Below are positions 23,348 through 33,171 of a stretch of 64,000 nucleotides of DNA, one piece after another. The notes beneath the pieces were generated by a model that made no database searches, was not told the DNA's origin, and worked only from the letters and a program-made list of their open reading frames with translations. How positions within the stretch are numbered: position 1 is the stretch's first letter; every line of letters begins with the position of its first letter. The DNA is taken from positions 1-64,000 of the forward strand of contig SVPP01000013.1 of the NCBI GenBank assembly GCA_015065765.1. Direction: 5' to 3'. Position numbers and translations under genes: made by a program. The DNA comes from Oscillospiraceae bacterium (GTDB lineage: Bacteria; Bacillota; Clostridia; Oscillospirales; Acutalibacteraceae).

Positions 23348-25972
23348 ATGGCAGAACTTACACCTATGATGAAGCAATATTTTGAGATAAAAAAAGATTA
23401 TCCCGATACACTTTTGTTTTTCCGACTGGGAGATTTCTATGAAATGTTCTTTGAGGATGCAAAAATCGCCTCGAAAGAACTGGAACTTGTCCTCACAGGT
23501 CGTGATTGCGGTCAGGAGGAACGTGCACCAATGTGCGGAGTTCCTTTCCACAGCGTTGAAAACTATTTGGCACGTCTTGTTGCAAAAGGCTATAAGGTTG
23601 CTATCTGCGAGCAGATGGAAGATCCGGCACTTGCAAAAGGCATTGTAAAAAGAGATGTATCCCGAGTTCTCACACCGGGTACAGTCATTGAAAGCAATAT
23701 GCTCGATGAGAGCAAAAACAACTACTTGGCAGCAGTAGTATGTAAAGATAATTCGGCAGGACTTGCTTTTGCTGATATTTCAACAGGTGAAATCCATGTA
23801 ACTTGTTTTGAGGAGAAAAATCTTCTCACACCAATCATCAATGAGCTTTGTAAGTTTTCGCCAAGCGAAGTAATTCTGAACGGTGAAGCAAAAGCTCTTC
23901 AGGGACTTTCAAAATACATAAAGGTGTCCCTCTCATCAACAGAGGAAGTGCTTGATGATGAATATTTTGACTTTGAAAAATGCGCTGACACAGTTTCTCA
24001 GCGATTGAATAAAGATATCACCGATTTTGAATTTGCTGAAGAAAAAACGGCAGTTTCGGCCTTCGGTGCATGTATCAGATATTTAAGTGAACTTCAGAAA
24101 AGTGACATTAAAAATATCACAAACGTAGATTTCTACAAAGGCGAAAGCTTCATGTTCCTCAATGCATCTTCAAGAAATAATCTTGAACTTACGGAAACGA
24201 TGCGAAGCCGTGATAAAAAAGGTACACTTCTCTGGGTAATCGACAAAACAAAATGCTCAATGGGCAGAAGAATGATAAGACGTTGGCTTGAAAATCCGCT
24301 GACGAATCTTGCGTCTATTGTCCGCAGAAACAGAGCTGTTGAGGAGCTTTTTGACAACACGGTTCTCAATGCAGAAATCAGAGAAGCTCTCGACGGAATT
24401 TATGACTTTGAAAGAATTATGGCGCGTGTGGTCTACGGCACAGCAAACGCGAAAGAGCTTCGCTCTCTCGGCCTTGCATGTGAGAAATTACCTGAGGTCA
24501 AAAAACTTCTTTCAGAGTGCAAAAGTGAAAAGCTCAGAAGTATTTATGAAAATCTTGATGAGCTTACCGATATTTGCAATCTGACTCTTTCTGCAATTGT
24601 GGACGAGCCTCCGCTGACAGTGCGTGAAGGCGGAATGATAAGAGAAGGTTACAATGAAGAGCTTGATGCTCTTCGCTCAATTGAAAGCGACAGCGTAGGC
24701 TATATCAACGAAATCGTTATGCGTGAGCAGGAAAAGACAGGTATCAAAAAGCTGAAAATCGGCTACAACAGAGTTTTCGGCTATTACATTGAGGTTTCAA
24801 ACTCATTTAAGGAGCTTGTACCTGAAGAATATATAAGAAAACAGACTCTTTCAAACTGCGAAAGATTTATTACACAGGAGCTTAAAGAGCTTGAAACAAA
24901 AATTCTCGGTGCAAAAGAAAAAATTGTCAGAATTGAATACGAACTTTTCACCGCAGTGAGAGAAGCAGTAGCAAAAGAATATGCAAGAATCCAGAAAACT
25001 GCGGAAAATATTGCAAAGCTTGATGCTCTCTGTTCTCTTGCACACGTTGCGGTCAGCAGAAACTACTGTTGTCCCGAAATTTCAAACGACGGTGTAATCG
25101 AGATTGAGGACGGCAGACATCCTGTAGTTGAGGTTATGCTGGGCTCTTCACCATTCGTTCCTAACGATACTCTTCTCGATTCAGCAAATAACCGTTGCAA
25201 CATTATCACAGGCCCCAACATGGCAGGTAAATCAACGTATATGCGTCAGGTTGCGCTGATTACTCTTCTTGCTCAGATTGGTTCTTTTGTTCCTGCAAGA
25301 CGGGCAAAAATTTCAATCTGTGACAGTATTTTCACAAGAGTGGGTGCTTCTGATGACCTTGCAGCAGGCCAGTCAACATTCATGGTTGAAATGAATGAGG
25401 TGTCTCAGATTCTCCGTCAGGCAACATCAAAGAGTCTTATTATCTTTGATGAAATCGGAAGAGGTACATCAACCTTTGACGGCATGAGCATCGCAAGGGC
25501 AGTGCTTGAATTTACTGCAGATAAGAAAAAATTAGGTGCAAAGACACTCTTTGCAACTCATTATCATGAACTTACAGAACTTGAAAATAAAGTTGAAGGT
25601 GTTGTCAACTACAATATCGCAGTCAAAAAACGCGGTGATGATATTACTTTCCTGAGAAGAATTGTCAGAGGTAAAGCAGACGGTAGCTACGGTATTGAGG
25701 TTGCAAAGCTTGCAGGCGTGCCTACGAGTGTTGTCAAAAGAGCAAGAGAAATCCTTGAAGAGCTTGAACTTCTCGACGGAAAAGGTATCCGTATGGAGAA
25801 TGAGATGGAATTGTCTCCTGCACCAGCAGAATATGTGGCACAGGTTTCCTTTGCAAACAATTCTTCAAACGAAATTATAGAAGAACTCAAAACAATTGAT
25901 GTAAATACATTAACTCCCATTGAAGCTCTTTCAAAGCTTTATGAGCTTGTAGGAAAGTCGAAGGAAGTATAA
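23348..25972 (+). CDS. mutS: DNA mismatch repair protein MutS
   Basis: 874 residues, a normal MutS1. The mismatch-reading Phe-x-Glu lies in RLGDFYEMFFEDA near residue 30. The ATPase shows Walker A GPNMAGKSTYMRQV, the GAGQST-like ASDDLAAGQSTFMVEM, Walker B DEIGRGTSTFDG and the ATHYHELTEL switch. It finds mismatches and small loops after replication and calls MutL. AAGGAAGGGAAAAC precedes the ATG. The mutL gene follows after 26 bases. Confidence 0.97.
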   Translation: MAELTPMMKQYFEIKKDYPDTLLFFRLGDFYEMFFEDAKIASKELELVLTGRDCGQEERAPMCGVPFHSVENYLARLVAKGYKVAICEQMEDPALAKGIVKRDVSRVLTPGTVIESNMLDESKNNYLAAVVCKDNSAGLAFADISTGEIHVTCFEEKNLLTPIINELCKFSPSEVILNGEAKALQGLSKYIKVSLSSTEEVLDDEYFDFEKCADTVSQRLNKDITDFEFAEEKTAVSAFGACIRYLSELQKSDIKNITNVDFYKGESFMFLNASSRNNLELTETMRSRDKKGTLLWVIDKTKCSMGRRMIRRWLENPLTNLASIVRRNRAVEELFDNTVLNAEIREALDGIYDFERIMARVVYGTANAKELRSLGLACEKLPEVKKLLSECKSEKLRSIYENLDELTDICNLTLSAIVDEPPLTVREGGMIREGYNEELDALRSIESDSVGYINEIVMREQEKTGIKKLKIGYNRVFGYYIEVSNSFKELVPEEYIRKQTLSNCERFITQELKELETKILGAKEKIVRIEYELFTAVREAVAKEYARIQKTAENIAKLDALCSLAHVAVSRNYCCPEISNDGVIEIEDGRHPVVEVMLGSSPFVPNDTLLDSANNRCNIITGPNMAGKSTYMRQVALITLLAQIGSFVPARRAKISICDSIFTRVGASDDLAAGQSTFMVEMNEVSQILRQATSKSLIIFDEIGRGTSTFDGMSIARAVLEFTADKKKLGAKTLFATHYHELTELENKVEGVVNYNIAVKKRGDDITFLRRIVRGKADGSYGIEVAKLAGVPTSVVKRAREILEELELLDGKGIRMENEMELSPAPAEYVAQVSFANNSSNEIIEELKTIDVNTLTPIEALSKLYELVGKSKEV

Positions 25973-25998
25973 AATAATTTATCAGTGAGGTGACGGAT

Positions 25999-27924
25999 AT
26001 GGCAAAAATCAATGTTTTACCAAAGTACATAGCAGACCTGATTGCAGCAGGTGAAGTGGTTGAGCGTCCGTCATCTGTAGTTAAAGAAGCAGTTGAAAAC
26101 TCAATCGATGCAGGTGCTACTATTATTACTGTTGAAATTCAACACGGCGGAATTACATATATCAGAGTTACTGACAATGGCTGCGGAATTTTAAGGGAAG
26201 ATATCAGAAACGCATTCGTAAGTCACGCTACAAGTAAAATCGCAAAGCAGGAGGACCTTGATGCTATCGGCACTCTGGGCTTCCGCGGTGAAGCTCTTGC
26301 ATCTGTCAGTGCAGTTTCAAGAGTTGAAGTGCTTACAAAAGCGGGTGAAGAAAGCATCGGCACACATTACCGCATCGAGGGCGGTGATGAAATTCTCCTT
26401 GACGATGCAGGCTGTCCCGACGGCACAACACTTATTGTAAGAGATTTGTTTTTCAACACTCCGGCAAGAATGAAATTCCTCAAGAAAGACGTGAGCGAAG
26501 CCAATGCAGTTGCAGGTGTTATGGACAGAGTGGCTCTTTCTCACCCTGAAATCAGTTTCAGATTTATCCGTGACGGAAAGGAAACACTTTTAACTCCCGG
26601 TGACGGCAAGCTTTCCTCAGCGATTTACGCAGTCTTCGGCAAAGAATTCGCAAGCAGTCTCATTCCTCTTGATTATACTCTGAACGGAGTTTCAGCAAAG
26701 GGCTATATTTCAAAGCCTGTTTACGCAAGAGCCAACAGAAACATGCAGATGTTTTTCCTCAATTCCCGTCTTGTAAAAACCCAGACAGGCTCTGCCGCAC
26801 TTTCAGAAAGCTATAAAAATTCAATCATGGCAGGTAAATTCCCTGCATGTGTAATTAATCTTACAGTGCCCAACGAAACAGTTGATGTCAATGTTCATCC
26901 ATCAAAGCTTGAGGTGCGTTTCGCCAACGAAAAGGCAATTTACGATTGCATCTATTACGGCGTGAAAAATGCCCTGAGCCGTGATGAAGAAAGACCTCAG
27001 GTGGATCTCGGCAAGGTGACAGGTACACGTTTTGCAAAGCCTCAGGTGTTTACTCCAGAGAAAGCAGAGCAGATATCTTTTCAGCCGAAAAAGACAGAGG
27101 AAGTAAAACCCTTTACTCCTCCTGTAAAAAAATCAGAGCCTGTAATGCGTCAGCCTGTGGTAGCGTATAATCCTCAGCCGCAGACAGACACCTTTGTACC
27201 AAAACCGAAAATTACAGTTTACACTCCTCCTCAGGAAGAGAAAAAAGAAGTTATACCTGTAATTGAAAAGAAAATCACTGAGGAAGAAATTCCCATTGTA
27301 AAAACAGAGGAAGTTAAAACTGAAGTAATTCAAATAAAAGAAGAGGTTAAAATTCCCGATTTCAGAATAATCGGTGAAGCCTTCAAAACATATATTTTCG
27401 TTGAGTGTGAAGGCAAAATGATGATTATTGACAAGCATGCCGCACACGAAAGAATGATTTATAACGAGCTTAAGAACAGAACAGACGGGATTTACATGCA
27501 GTCTCTCATGATTCCCGTGACTGTTACTCTTTCAAAGGAAGAGTACGATGTTATCATTAATAATCTTGACCTTCTTGAAAAAGCGGGATTCAGCGTTGAA
27601 AGTTTCGGTACAGGTAGTGTTATTGTCAGAGAATGTCCGTCAGTTATTGAAGCAAATGACATAGAAAGTATCCTTACGGAAACAGCAGGATACCTTATGC
27701 ATAACAAGAATGAGCTTATCAGCGAAAAGCTTGACTGGATTTTCCATTCTTCTGCATGCCGTGCGGCGATAAAAGCAGGGGATAAAACAAATCCTTACGA
27801 GCTTGAAAAGTTTACCGAAAAACTGCTTTCTGATGATAGTGTAAGATACTGTCCTCACGGCAGACCTGTTCTTGCTGAGCTGACAAAGAGAGAACTTGAG
27901 AAATTCTTCGGAAGGATACAGTAA
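25999..27924 (+). CDS. mutL: DNA mismatch repair endonuclease MutL
   Basis: 641 residues from the ATG at 25999, which has GTGAGGTGACGG ahead of it; the GTG at 25990 lies inside that site. The GHKL ATPase is complete: IAAGEVVERPSSVVKE, ENSIDAGA, DNGCGI and TLGFRGEALASVS. A Pro/Glu/Lys-rich linker covers roughly residues 345-450. The C-terminal nicking domain shows DKHAAHERMIYNE, which keeps the spacing of the DQHAxxExxxxE endonuclease motif with Gln to Lys, plus SACRAAIKAGD and CPHGRPVLAELT. It should therefore nick DNA itself, as expected in bacteria without MutH. It overlaps miaA by one base. Confidence 0.96.
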   Translation: MAKINVLPKYIADLIAAGEVVERPSSVVKEAVENSIDAGATIITVEIQHGGITYIRVTDNGCGILREDIRNAFVSHATSKIAKQEDLDAIGTLGFRGEALASVSAVSRVEVLTKAGEESIGTHYRIEGGDEILLDDAGCPDGTTLIVRDLFFNTPARMKFLKKDVSEANAVAGVMDRVALSHPEISFRFIRDGKETLLTPGDGKLSSAIYAVFGKEFASSLIPLDYTLNGVSAKGYISKPVYARANRNMQMFFLNSRLVKTQTGSAALSESYKNSIMAGKFPACVINLTVPNETVDVNVHPSKLEVRFANEKAIYDCIYYGVKNALSRDEERPQVDLGKVTGTRFAKPQVFTPEKAEQISFQPKKTEEVKPFTPPVKKSEPVMRQPVVAYNPQPQTDTFVPKPKITVYTPPQEEKKEVIPVIEKKITEEEIPIVKTEEVKTEVIQIKEEVKIPDFRIIGEAFKTYIFVECEGKMMIIDKHAAHERMIYNELKNRTDGIYMQSLMIPVTVTLSKEEYDVIINNLDLLEKAGFSVESFGTGSVIVRECPSVIEANDIESILTETAGYLMHNKNELISEKLDWIFHSSACRAAIKAGDKTNPYELEKFTEKLLSDDSVRYCPHGRPVLAELTKRELEKFFGRIQ

Positions 27925-28862
27925 TGGAAAAAATTAAGGTTATCGCCGTAGTGGGACCTACTGCATCGGGTAAAACATCTCTTGCGGTAGAGCTTGCAAA
28001 AAAACTTAACGGCGAGGTTGTTTCGGCAGACTCCATGCAGGTTTACACGGGCATGGATATTGCGACTGCAAAGCCGGATTCAGAAGAAATGGCAGGAATT
28101 CCCCACCATCTTATCAATATTATTTCTCCTGAGGAAGAATTCAGTGTTTCAAGATTCTGCGATTTAGCAGGAGAAGCAGTAAGGAATATTGTTTCGCGTG
28201 GAAAAGTTCCGATTATTGCAGGCGGAACAGGACTTTATGTTGATTCTTTCCTCGGTAATACTGTGTTCCTTGAAAACACAAAAAATGACGAGATAAGAAA
28301 AGAACTTTCTCTTCGTCTTGAAAAAGAGGGAGTGGAATCACTTTACGGTGAACTTTGTGAGAAGGACCCCGAAGCGGCTGAAAAAATCCACCCCAATAAT
28401 TCGCTTAAAATCATACGTGCTCTTGAAATTTTTTATTCAAGCGGAAAAACACTCACTTATCAGAACGAACTTTCACATTTTGAAGAAAGTCCCTATGAAA
28501 GCCTTGTTTTCGGACTTACTGCAGAGGACAGAGCGTTTCTCTATGACAGAATAAACAGACGTGTGGATATTATGCTGGAAAAAGGTCTTGTGGAGGAAAC
28601 AAAAATATTTTTTGAAACAAAGAGCGCATCCACAGCCTGTCAGGCTATCGGTTACAAGGAACTGAAGCCTTATCTTGACGGTAATCTGTCACTTGAAGAA
28701 GCATCGGAAAATCTGAAAAGAGCCACAAGAAGATACGCTAAAAGACAGCTTACATGGTTCAGAAGAAACAAAGATATACTCTGGTTTGATATTGACACTC
28801 TTTCCTCAGAAGAACTTGTGTCAGAAGCTGAAAAGCTTGCAAAAGAATTTTTAGAAAAATAA
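27924..28862 (+). CDS. miaA: tRNA dimethylallyltransferase MiaA
   Basis: 312 residues. The P-loop is VVGPTASGKTSLAVELA, followed by SADSMQVYTGMDIATAKP, the GIPHHLINI motif, AGGTGLYVDSFL and the C-terminal ATRRYAKRQLTWFRRN. It transfers a dimethylallyl group to A37 of tRNAs that read UNN codons; the product is the substrate of MiaB encoded at 21437. Its start overlaps the mutL stop (TAATG), so translation is coupled. A HlyD-like gene follows after 17 bases. Confidence 0.95.
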   Translation: MEKIKVIAVVGPTASGKTSLAVELAKKLNGEVVSADSMQVYTGMDIATAKPDSEEMAGIPHHLINIISPEEEFSVSRFCDLAGEAVRNIVSRGKVPIIAGGTGLYVDSFLGNTVFLENTKNDEIRKELSLRLEKEGVESLYGELCEKDPEAAEKIHPNNSLKIIRALEIFYSSGKTLTYQNELSHFEESPYESLVFGLTAEDRAFLYDRINRRVDIMLEKGLVEETKIFFETKSASTACQAIGYKELKPYLDGNLSLEEASENLKRATRRYAKRQLTWFRRNKDILWFDIDTLSSEELVSEAEKLAKEFLEK

Positions 28863-28879
28863 GAAGGAGTTGAGTTTGC

Positions 28880-30262
28880 ATGAAAACAGAAAACATGACC
28901 AAAGGCATAAACAGAATAATTTTCACTGTAATCATGATTCTTGTATATGCAGTTGCAATATTTATGATTGCATACCTTGTTTATAATGCCTTTGATGCAA
29001 ACTACAGCCCTGTCAAAACAGAAGAAGCGGTCATGAAAACCGTTGAGGAAAGCGTGCATACAAAGGTGTTTATCGTGAGAGATGAAAACTATCTTTCAGG
29101 AAGTGCTGCAGGCACCGTTGTTCCTCTTGTTGAGGATGGTCAGCGTGTTGCGGAGGGTGAAAAAATTGCCGCAGTTTTCGGAAGTGATGAGGAAGCGGGA
29201 AAATATGTTGAACTTAACCGCATCTACGATGAAATAGTCAGGTTTTCAAATATTGCAGAGGCAGATAAAATGAATATCAGGGATATGTCCTCCTATAACC
29301 AGACAACAAATGAAACCTTCCTTAATCTTGTTGAAACAATTGCTGACGGAAACTATTCTGATATTTCCGAATATGCCTATTCTGTCAGGGACAGAGAAAC
29401 AAGCCGACAGGTTTCCCTTGGACATGATGTTGACACATCTGAGATTTTATCGTCTCTGCGTGCAGAGGCTTCAAGTCTTTCAGCGGCAGAGCCGTCTTAC
29501 CTTGTGGCAGATAACACAGGCTACTACATAAACAGTACAGACGGATATGAGAATACAATAAAATATGATAATGTGCTTAATCTTACAGTTCAGGAAATCG
29601 AAAAGGCACTGAAAGCAAAAGCCGATGAAACTAAAATTTCAAAAAATGGTAAGCTTGTGAATAACTTCAACTGGTATGTTGTGGCAGTGGTTGAAAGAAA
29701 CGATGCAGATGACGTTGTTGTGGGCGATTCTCTTACTGTACGCTTCACTGATTCTGCGGCAGATGACGTTAAAATGACTGTGGCTGCCATTAATTCGGAT
29801 TCAGAAGGAAAGGTTGCCCTTGTTCTCAGGAGTAACACAATTACATCCGGAACATCACAGCTCAGAATCGAAAATGCAGAAATAATCTTCAAGAAAATTT
29901 CAGGCTACAAAATCCCCAAGGTTGCTTTGAGAACAGTTGACGGAATAAACGGTGTTTATATCAAGAGGGGAAATCTTATAAATTTCAGGAGAATTACGAC
30001 TCTTTACACAGGCGATGACTATGTTATTGCGAGAACATATGAGGCGGAAAACGCAAACTATGAAGCTGAGATTAATGAAATTGAAGCAGAAAAGAGACTT
30101 TATAAGTCCCAGCTCGCCATGCGTTCAAGAGAAGAGCCTGACTGGATTGTTGAATGTGAGGATATGTATTCACGCTCAAGGCTTCTGGCAAGGTCTTATA
30201 TAAAACTTTATGATGAAGTAATTGTTGAAGGAAATGGTTTGTATGACAATAAAATCGTATAA
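28880..30262 (+). CDS. HlyD-like membrane-anchored protein of the division cluster
   Basis: 460 residues. One N-terminal membrane helix (IIFTVIMILVYAVAIFMIAYLVY) anchors a mainly extracellular protein. A biotinyl-lipoyl-like beta-barrel half is seen in SAAGTVVPLVEDGQRVAEGEKIAAVF, then a helical region, then a barrel-like C-terminal part (YVVAVVERNDADDVVVGDSL, VALRTVDGINGVYIKRG). This is the layout of HlyD/RND adaptor proteins, but no transporter or ATPase is near. The same protein is often found just before yggS-sepF-divIVA in Clostridia, so a link to envelope or division is plausible. Its end overlaps yggS by 20 bases. The function is not established. Confidence 0.75.
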   Translation: MKTENMTKGINRIIFTVIMILVYAVAIFMIAYLVYNAFDANYSPVKTEEAVMKTVEESVHTKVFIVRDENYLSGSAAGTVVPLVEDGQRVAEGEKIAAVFGSDEEAGKYVELNRIYDEIVRFSNIAEADKMNIRDMSSYNQTTNETFLNLVETIADGNYSDISEYAYSVRDRETSRQVSLGHDVDTSEILSSLRAEASSLSAAEPSYLVADNTGYYINSTDGYENTIKYDNVLNLTVQEIEKALKAKADETKISKNGKLVNNFNWYVVAVVERNDADDVVVGDSLTVRFTDSAADDVKMTVAAINSDSEGKVALVLRSNTITSGTSQLRIENAEIIFKKISGYKIPKVALRTVDGINGVYIKRGNLINFRRITTLYTGDDYVIARTYEAENANYEAEINEIEAEKRLYKSQLAMRSREEPDWIVECEDMYSRSRLLARSYIKLYDEVIVEGNGLYDNKIV

Positions 30263-30971
30263 TGAAGAAAGGTTTTCCGATATCTCGGAGAATATAAAGA
30301 AAATAAGGGAGAGAATTGCGCTCGCCGCGGAAAAAAGCGGAAGATGTGCAGAAGACATAAGTCTCATGGCGGTAACAAAAACTGTTGATTCTCTTTTTAT
30401 CAACCACGCAATTGATTCCTGCGGTATCAATCTCATAGGCGAAAACAGAGTACAGGAGTTTTTATCTAAAAAGGATGGGCTTCATCTTGAAAATACTGAA
30501 GTTCACCTTATCGGTCATCTGCAGACAAACAAGGTAAAAATGATTGTTCCCCATGTCACTATGATTGAGTCCGTTGACAGTGTCCGCCTTGCAAAGGAAA
30601 TCAGTAAGGAATGTGAAAAAATCGGGAGAACAATGGATATTTTGGTGGAAGTAAATGTTGGAATGGAAAACAGCAAATTCGGTATAGACAGTGTTCTTCT
30701 GGCAGAATTTTTGTCGGAAATCGGAGAAATTTCCAATATCCGTGTCAAAGGTCTTATGGCAATCCCCCCCATTTGTGAAAATTCAGAAGAATCACGAAGG
30801 TTTTTTTCAAATATGTATAATATGTTCCTTGACATCAAGGGCAAAAAAATAGATAATATAGATATGCAGATTCTCTCCATGGGAATGTCGGGGGATTATG
30901 CTGAGGCTATAGAAGAGGGTGCAACTGAAGTGAGAGTAGGTTCATCCATGTTCGGTAAAAGAGTTTATTAA
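30243..30971 (+). CDS. yggS: YggS-family pyridoxal-phosphate-binding protein
   Basis: About 242 residues. The PLP lysine is in LMAVTKTVDS, and the conserved GENRVQEFLSKK, LIGHLQTNKVK, VEVNVGMENSKFG and LSMGMSGDYAEAIEEGATEVRVGSS motifs (each within the single TIM-barrel domain) are present. The family binds and buffers PLP and affects amino-acid pools rather than doing a defined catalysis. The start at ATG 30243 is preferred since AAGGA lies 10 bases ahead; the earlier in-frame TTG and ATG are too close to it. It precedes sepF as in many Gram-positives (ylmE-sepF order). Confidence 0.9.
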   Translation: MTIKSYNEERFSDISENIKKIRERIALAAEKSGRCAEDISLMAVTKTVDSLFINHAIDSCGINLIGENRVQEFLSKKDGLHLENTEVHLIGHLQTNKVKMIVPHVTMIESVDSVRLAKEISKECEKIGRTMDILVEVNVGMENSKFGIDSVLLAEFLSEIGEISNIRVKGLMAIPPICENSEESRRFFSNMYNMFLDIKGKKIDNIDMQILSMGMSGDYAEAIEEGATEVRVGSSMFGKRVY

Positions 30972-30987
30972 TTAAGGAGGATATATA

Positions 30988-31527
30988 ATGAAACTGTTTG
31001 ATAAGATGAAAGATCTTGTACTCGGCAGCGAGGAAATTGATGAAGGCTTTAACAGCGTGCAGGAAGAGGAATATGAGGAGCCTGTAGCACGTCAGAATGT
31101 AAGACATGATCCCATTGAAAGCTTTGAAAGCGTTCAGAGCTATGAACCCAGAAGAGCTGAAAGAGCTCCCGAAAGAAGTAAGGTTGTTGATTTTTCAGCA
31201 GCTTCACAGTCAAGAGCAACAACTCAGAAAGCTTCAGGCGACAGACCTCACGTTGTTGTTGCAAAGCTTGACAGTTTTGAAGATGTACGCGAAATTGCAA
31301 AGAACATCAATGAAAAACGCATGGTTATCATCAACCTTGAAAATGCAGATAACGCTACAACACAGAGAATTATCGATTTCATCTACGGCGTTACATTTGC
31401 AAACAGCAGTGAGCTTAAGAGAGTTGCTTTCAGAACATATGTTATCAAACCCGCAGGCTATGATTACACAGGTGGCGACGGATTTGACAGCAGCAATATG
31501 GACGGAATCGTATTCGGTAATAACTAA
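30988..31527 (+). CDS. sepF: Cell division protein SepF
   Basis: 179 residues. A short N-terminal amphipathic helix (MKLFDKMKDLVLG) should touch the membrane, a variable Glu/Arg-rich linker follows to about residue 85, and the conserved SepF core carries VVVAKLDSFEDVREIA, INLENADNATTQRIIDF and YGVTFANSSELKRVA. It anchors and aligns FtsZ filaments at the septum in bacteria that lack or supplement FtsA. AAGGAGGATATATA precedes the ATG. It lies between yggS and divIVA, the classical order. Confidence 0.95.
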   Translation: MKLFDKMKDLVLGSEEIDEGFNSVQEEEYEEPVARQNVRHDPIESFESVQSYEPRRAERAPERSKVVDFSAASQSRATTQKASGDRPHVVVAKLDSFEDVREIAKNINEKRMVIINLENADNATTQRIIDFIYGVTFANSSELKRVAFRTYVIKPAGYDYTGGDGFDSSNMDGIVFGNN

Positions 31528-31559
31528 CTTATAAATTGAGTGAAAGGGCGGATAGTGAA

Positions 31560-33152
31560 ATGGCTATGTTAACTCCCGGCAAAATAAAAGGTTATCAGTT
31601 TCAACCGGCAGGCAGAGGTACTTACAAAGCAGAAGAAGTAGATGATTTTCTCGCTCAGGTTGTTGAATCCTATGAGCAGGTGTTCAAAGAAAACGGTGAG
31701 CTTGTAAAGAAGCTTAAGCTTCTTGCAACAAAGCTCAATGAATACAGAAAAGAAGAGAGTAACGTCAGCAAGGTGCTTGTCAATGCCCAGGCTTTCATCG
31801 ATAAAATGATTGAGGAAGCAAAAAAGGAAGCAAAAACAATCGTTTCTGATGCGGAAGAGAGAGCAAAGAATGTTGACTCAATAACAAATGCCAAAATCAA
31901 AGTCATGGTTGACGAGGTTGAGGGCAAAATGCGTCTTGCATATGAGAAGGCTATGTCTCAGGCTAAGAGCACAAAGGACAGTGCTTACAAAGAGGCTGAA
32001 ATTCTTCTTCTTGAAGCAAGAGAAAAGGCAGAAAAAATAATTTCTGATGCTGAGGCAACAGCTTCAGCACTTATCAGTGATGCTACAAAGGAAGCTGAGA
32101 AGGAAGCTCAGGCACTCAGAGAAGAAATTGAAAGTGAAAAAGCACTTCTTGACAGTCTCAAGGAAACATCAAATCAGTTCAAAACAGAGCTTGTTGTTCT
32201 TTATGAGCGTCAGCTCAAGAGTGTTGAGCAGATGCCTGACTATGTCCTTGACAAAGAGCTTGAAGAAAAAGTAAAGAAGATAGTTGAAGAAAAGAAGAGC
32301 GAGGAAGAAGAGACAGAAACTCCTCAGACAGACGAAAGTGCAGTTGGAAAAATCGTAGACACATTCGTTGCAAGCGAAGATGATTATTTCGATGCTGATG
32401 ACCTTATCAAGGAATACGCTGTAAGCGTGGAAGAGGATTCAAAGCTTGATTTCGATTTTAATTTTGATGAAAAAGATGAATTGACAAAAGAAAAGGCTGA
32501 AGATGCTTTCTCATTTGATTTGCCTGAAGAAGAAATTGAAGCTATTGAGACAGAGGCTGAAAAAGCCGTAGAAACAGAAATCGGCGAAGAAATCAAAGAA
32601 AAAGAAGCTGAAATTGAAAAGGAAATAGAAGATCAAGGTTTTGCCTTTGACTTTGATGAAGCTGAGAGTGAAGAAGAAATTTCAGAAGACGCTGACGAGT
32701 ATGAGGACATTTTCTCAGACTCAGGCGAGGGCGAAGGCTTCAGATTCACTGCAGAAGATTTCGAAGACATAAAGAACGGTGAAAAAGAGGAAGAAGAGGC
32801 TGCTTTTGAATTTAAGACAGAGGATGTTGACCTTTTCTCAGAGGAAGCAGCAAAGAATGATATTCCTGTTTCAAGACCTGAAAGACGCAGACAGGTTGAT
32901 ATCGGTTTTTCAGAAAACGAAGCAGAAGAAGTCAGCAAGGATGAAAGCCTTTTCCTCAGCCGTGACGAAGAGGTTGAGAAGGAAGACACAGGCTTTAAGT
33001 TCTTCGACGACATTGATGCATCTGACGATGTTTCTTTTGATGAAGAAGATGAAGGCGTAGACGCTGATGATATTTTCGGCAAAAATGGTGATGACGATGA
33101 TGACAGCGACGGCTTCAGCTTCCTTAAAAATATTTTCGGCAAAAATAATTAA
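31560..33152 (+). CDS. divIVA: DivIVA-domain protein with a long acidic tail
   Basis: 530 residues from the ATG at 31560 (AAAGGGCGG eight bases ahead). The N-terminal DivIVA domain (LTPGKIKGYQFQPAGRGTYK, then AEEVDDFLAQVVESYE) is followed by a long coiled coil rich in Glu, Lys and Ala to about residue 240. The remaining roughly 280 residues are extremely acidic with many Glu/Asp and repeated Phe-Asp-Phe (for example LDFDFNFDEKDE) and end in FSFLKNIFGKNN. DivIVA marks negatively curved membrane at poles and septa. Bacillus DivIVA is only about 164 residues, so the tail is a lineage extension that may recruit partners. Confidence 0.9.
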   Translation: MAMLTPGKIKGYQFQPAGRGTYKAEEVDDFLAQVVESYEQVFKENGELVKKLKLLATKLNEYRKEESNVSKVLVNAQAFIDKMIEEAKKEAKTIVSDAEERAKNVDSITNAKIKVMVDEVEGKMRLAYEKAMSQAKSTKDSAYKEAEILLLEAREKAEKIISDAEATASALISDATKEAEKEAQALREEIESEKALLDSLKETSNQFKTELVVLYERQLKSVEQMPDYVLDKELEEKVKKIVEEKKSEEEETETPQTDESAVGKIVDTFVASEDDYFDADDLIKEYAVSVEEDSKLDFDFNFDEKDELTKEKAEDAFSFDLPEEEIEAIETEAEKAVETEIGEEIKEKEAEIEKEIEDQGFAFDFDEAESEEEISEDADEYEDIFSDSGEGEGFRFTAEDFEDIKNGEKEEEEAAFEFKTEDVDLFSEEAAKNDIPVSRPERRRQVDIGFSENEAEEVSKDESLFLSRDEEVEKEDTGFKFFDDIDASDDVSFDEEDEGVDADDIFGKNGDDDDDSDGFSFLKNIFGKNN

Positions 33153-33171
33153 AACCCGGGGGAGCAAATAG

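Noticed and set aside
32633..33142. Ser-rich 169-codon frame on the minus strand inside divIVA
   Set aside because: Its Ser/Leu composition simply mirrors the Glu/Asp-rich codons of the sense gene.
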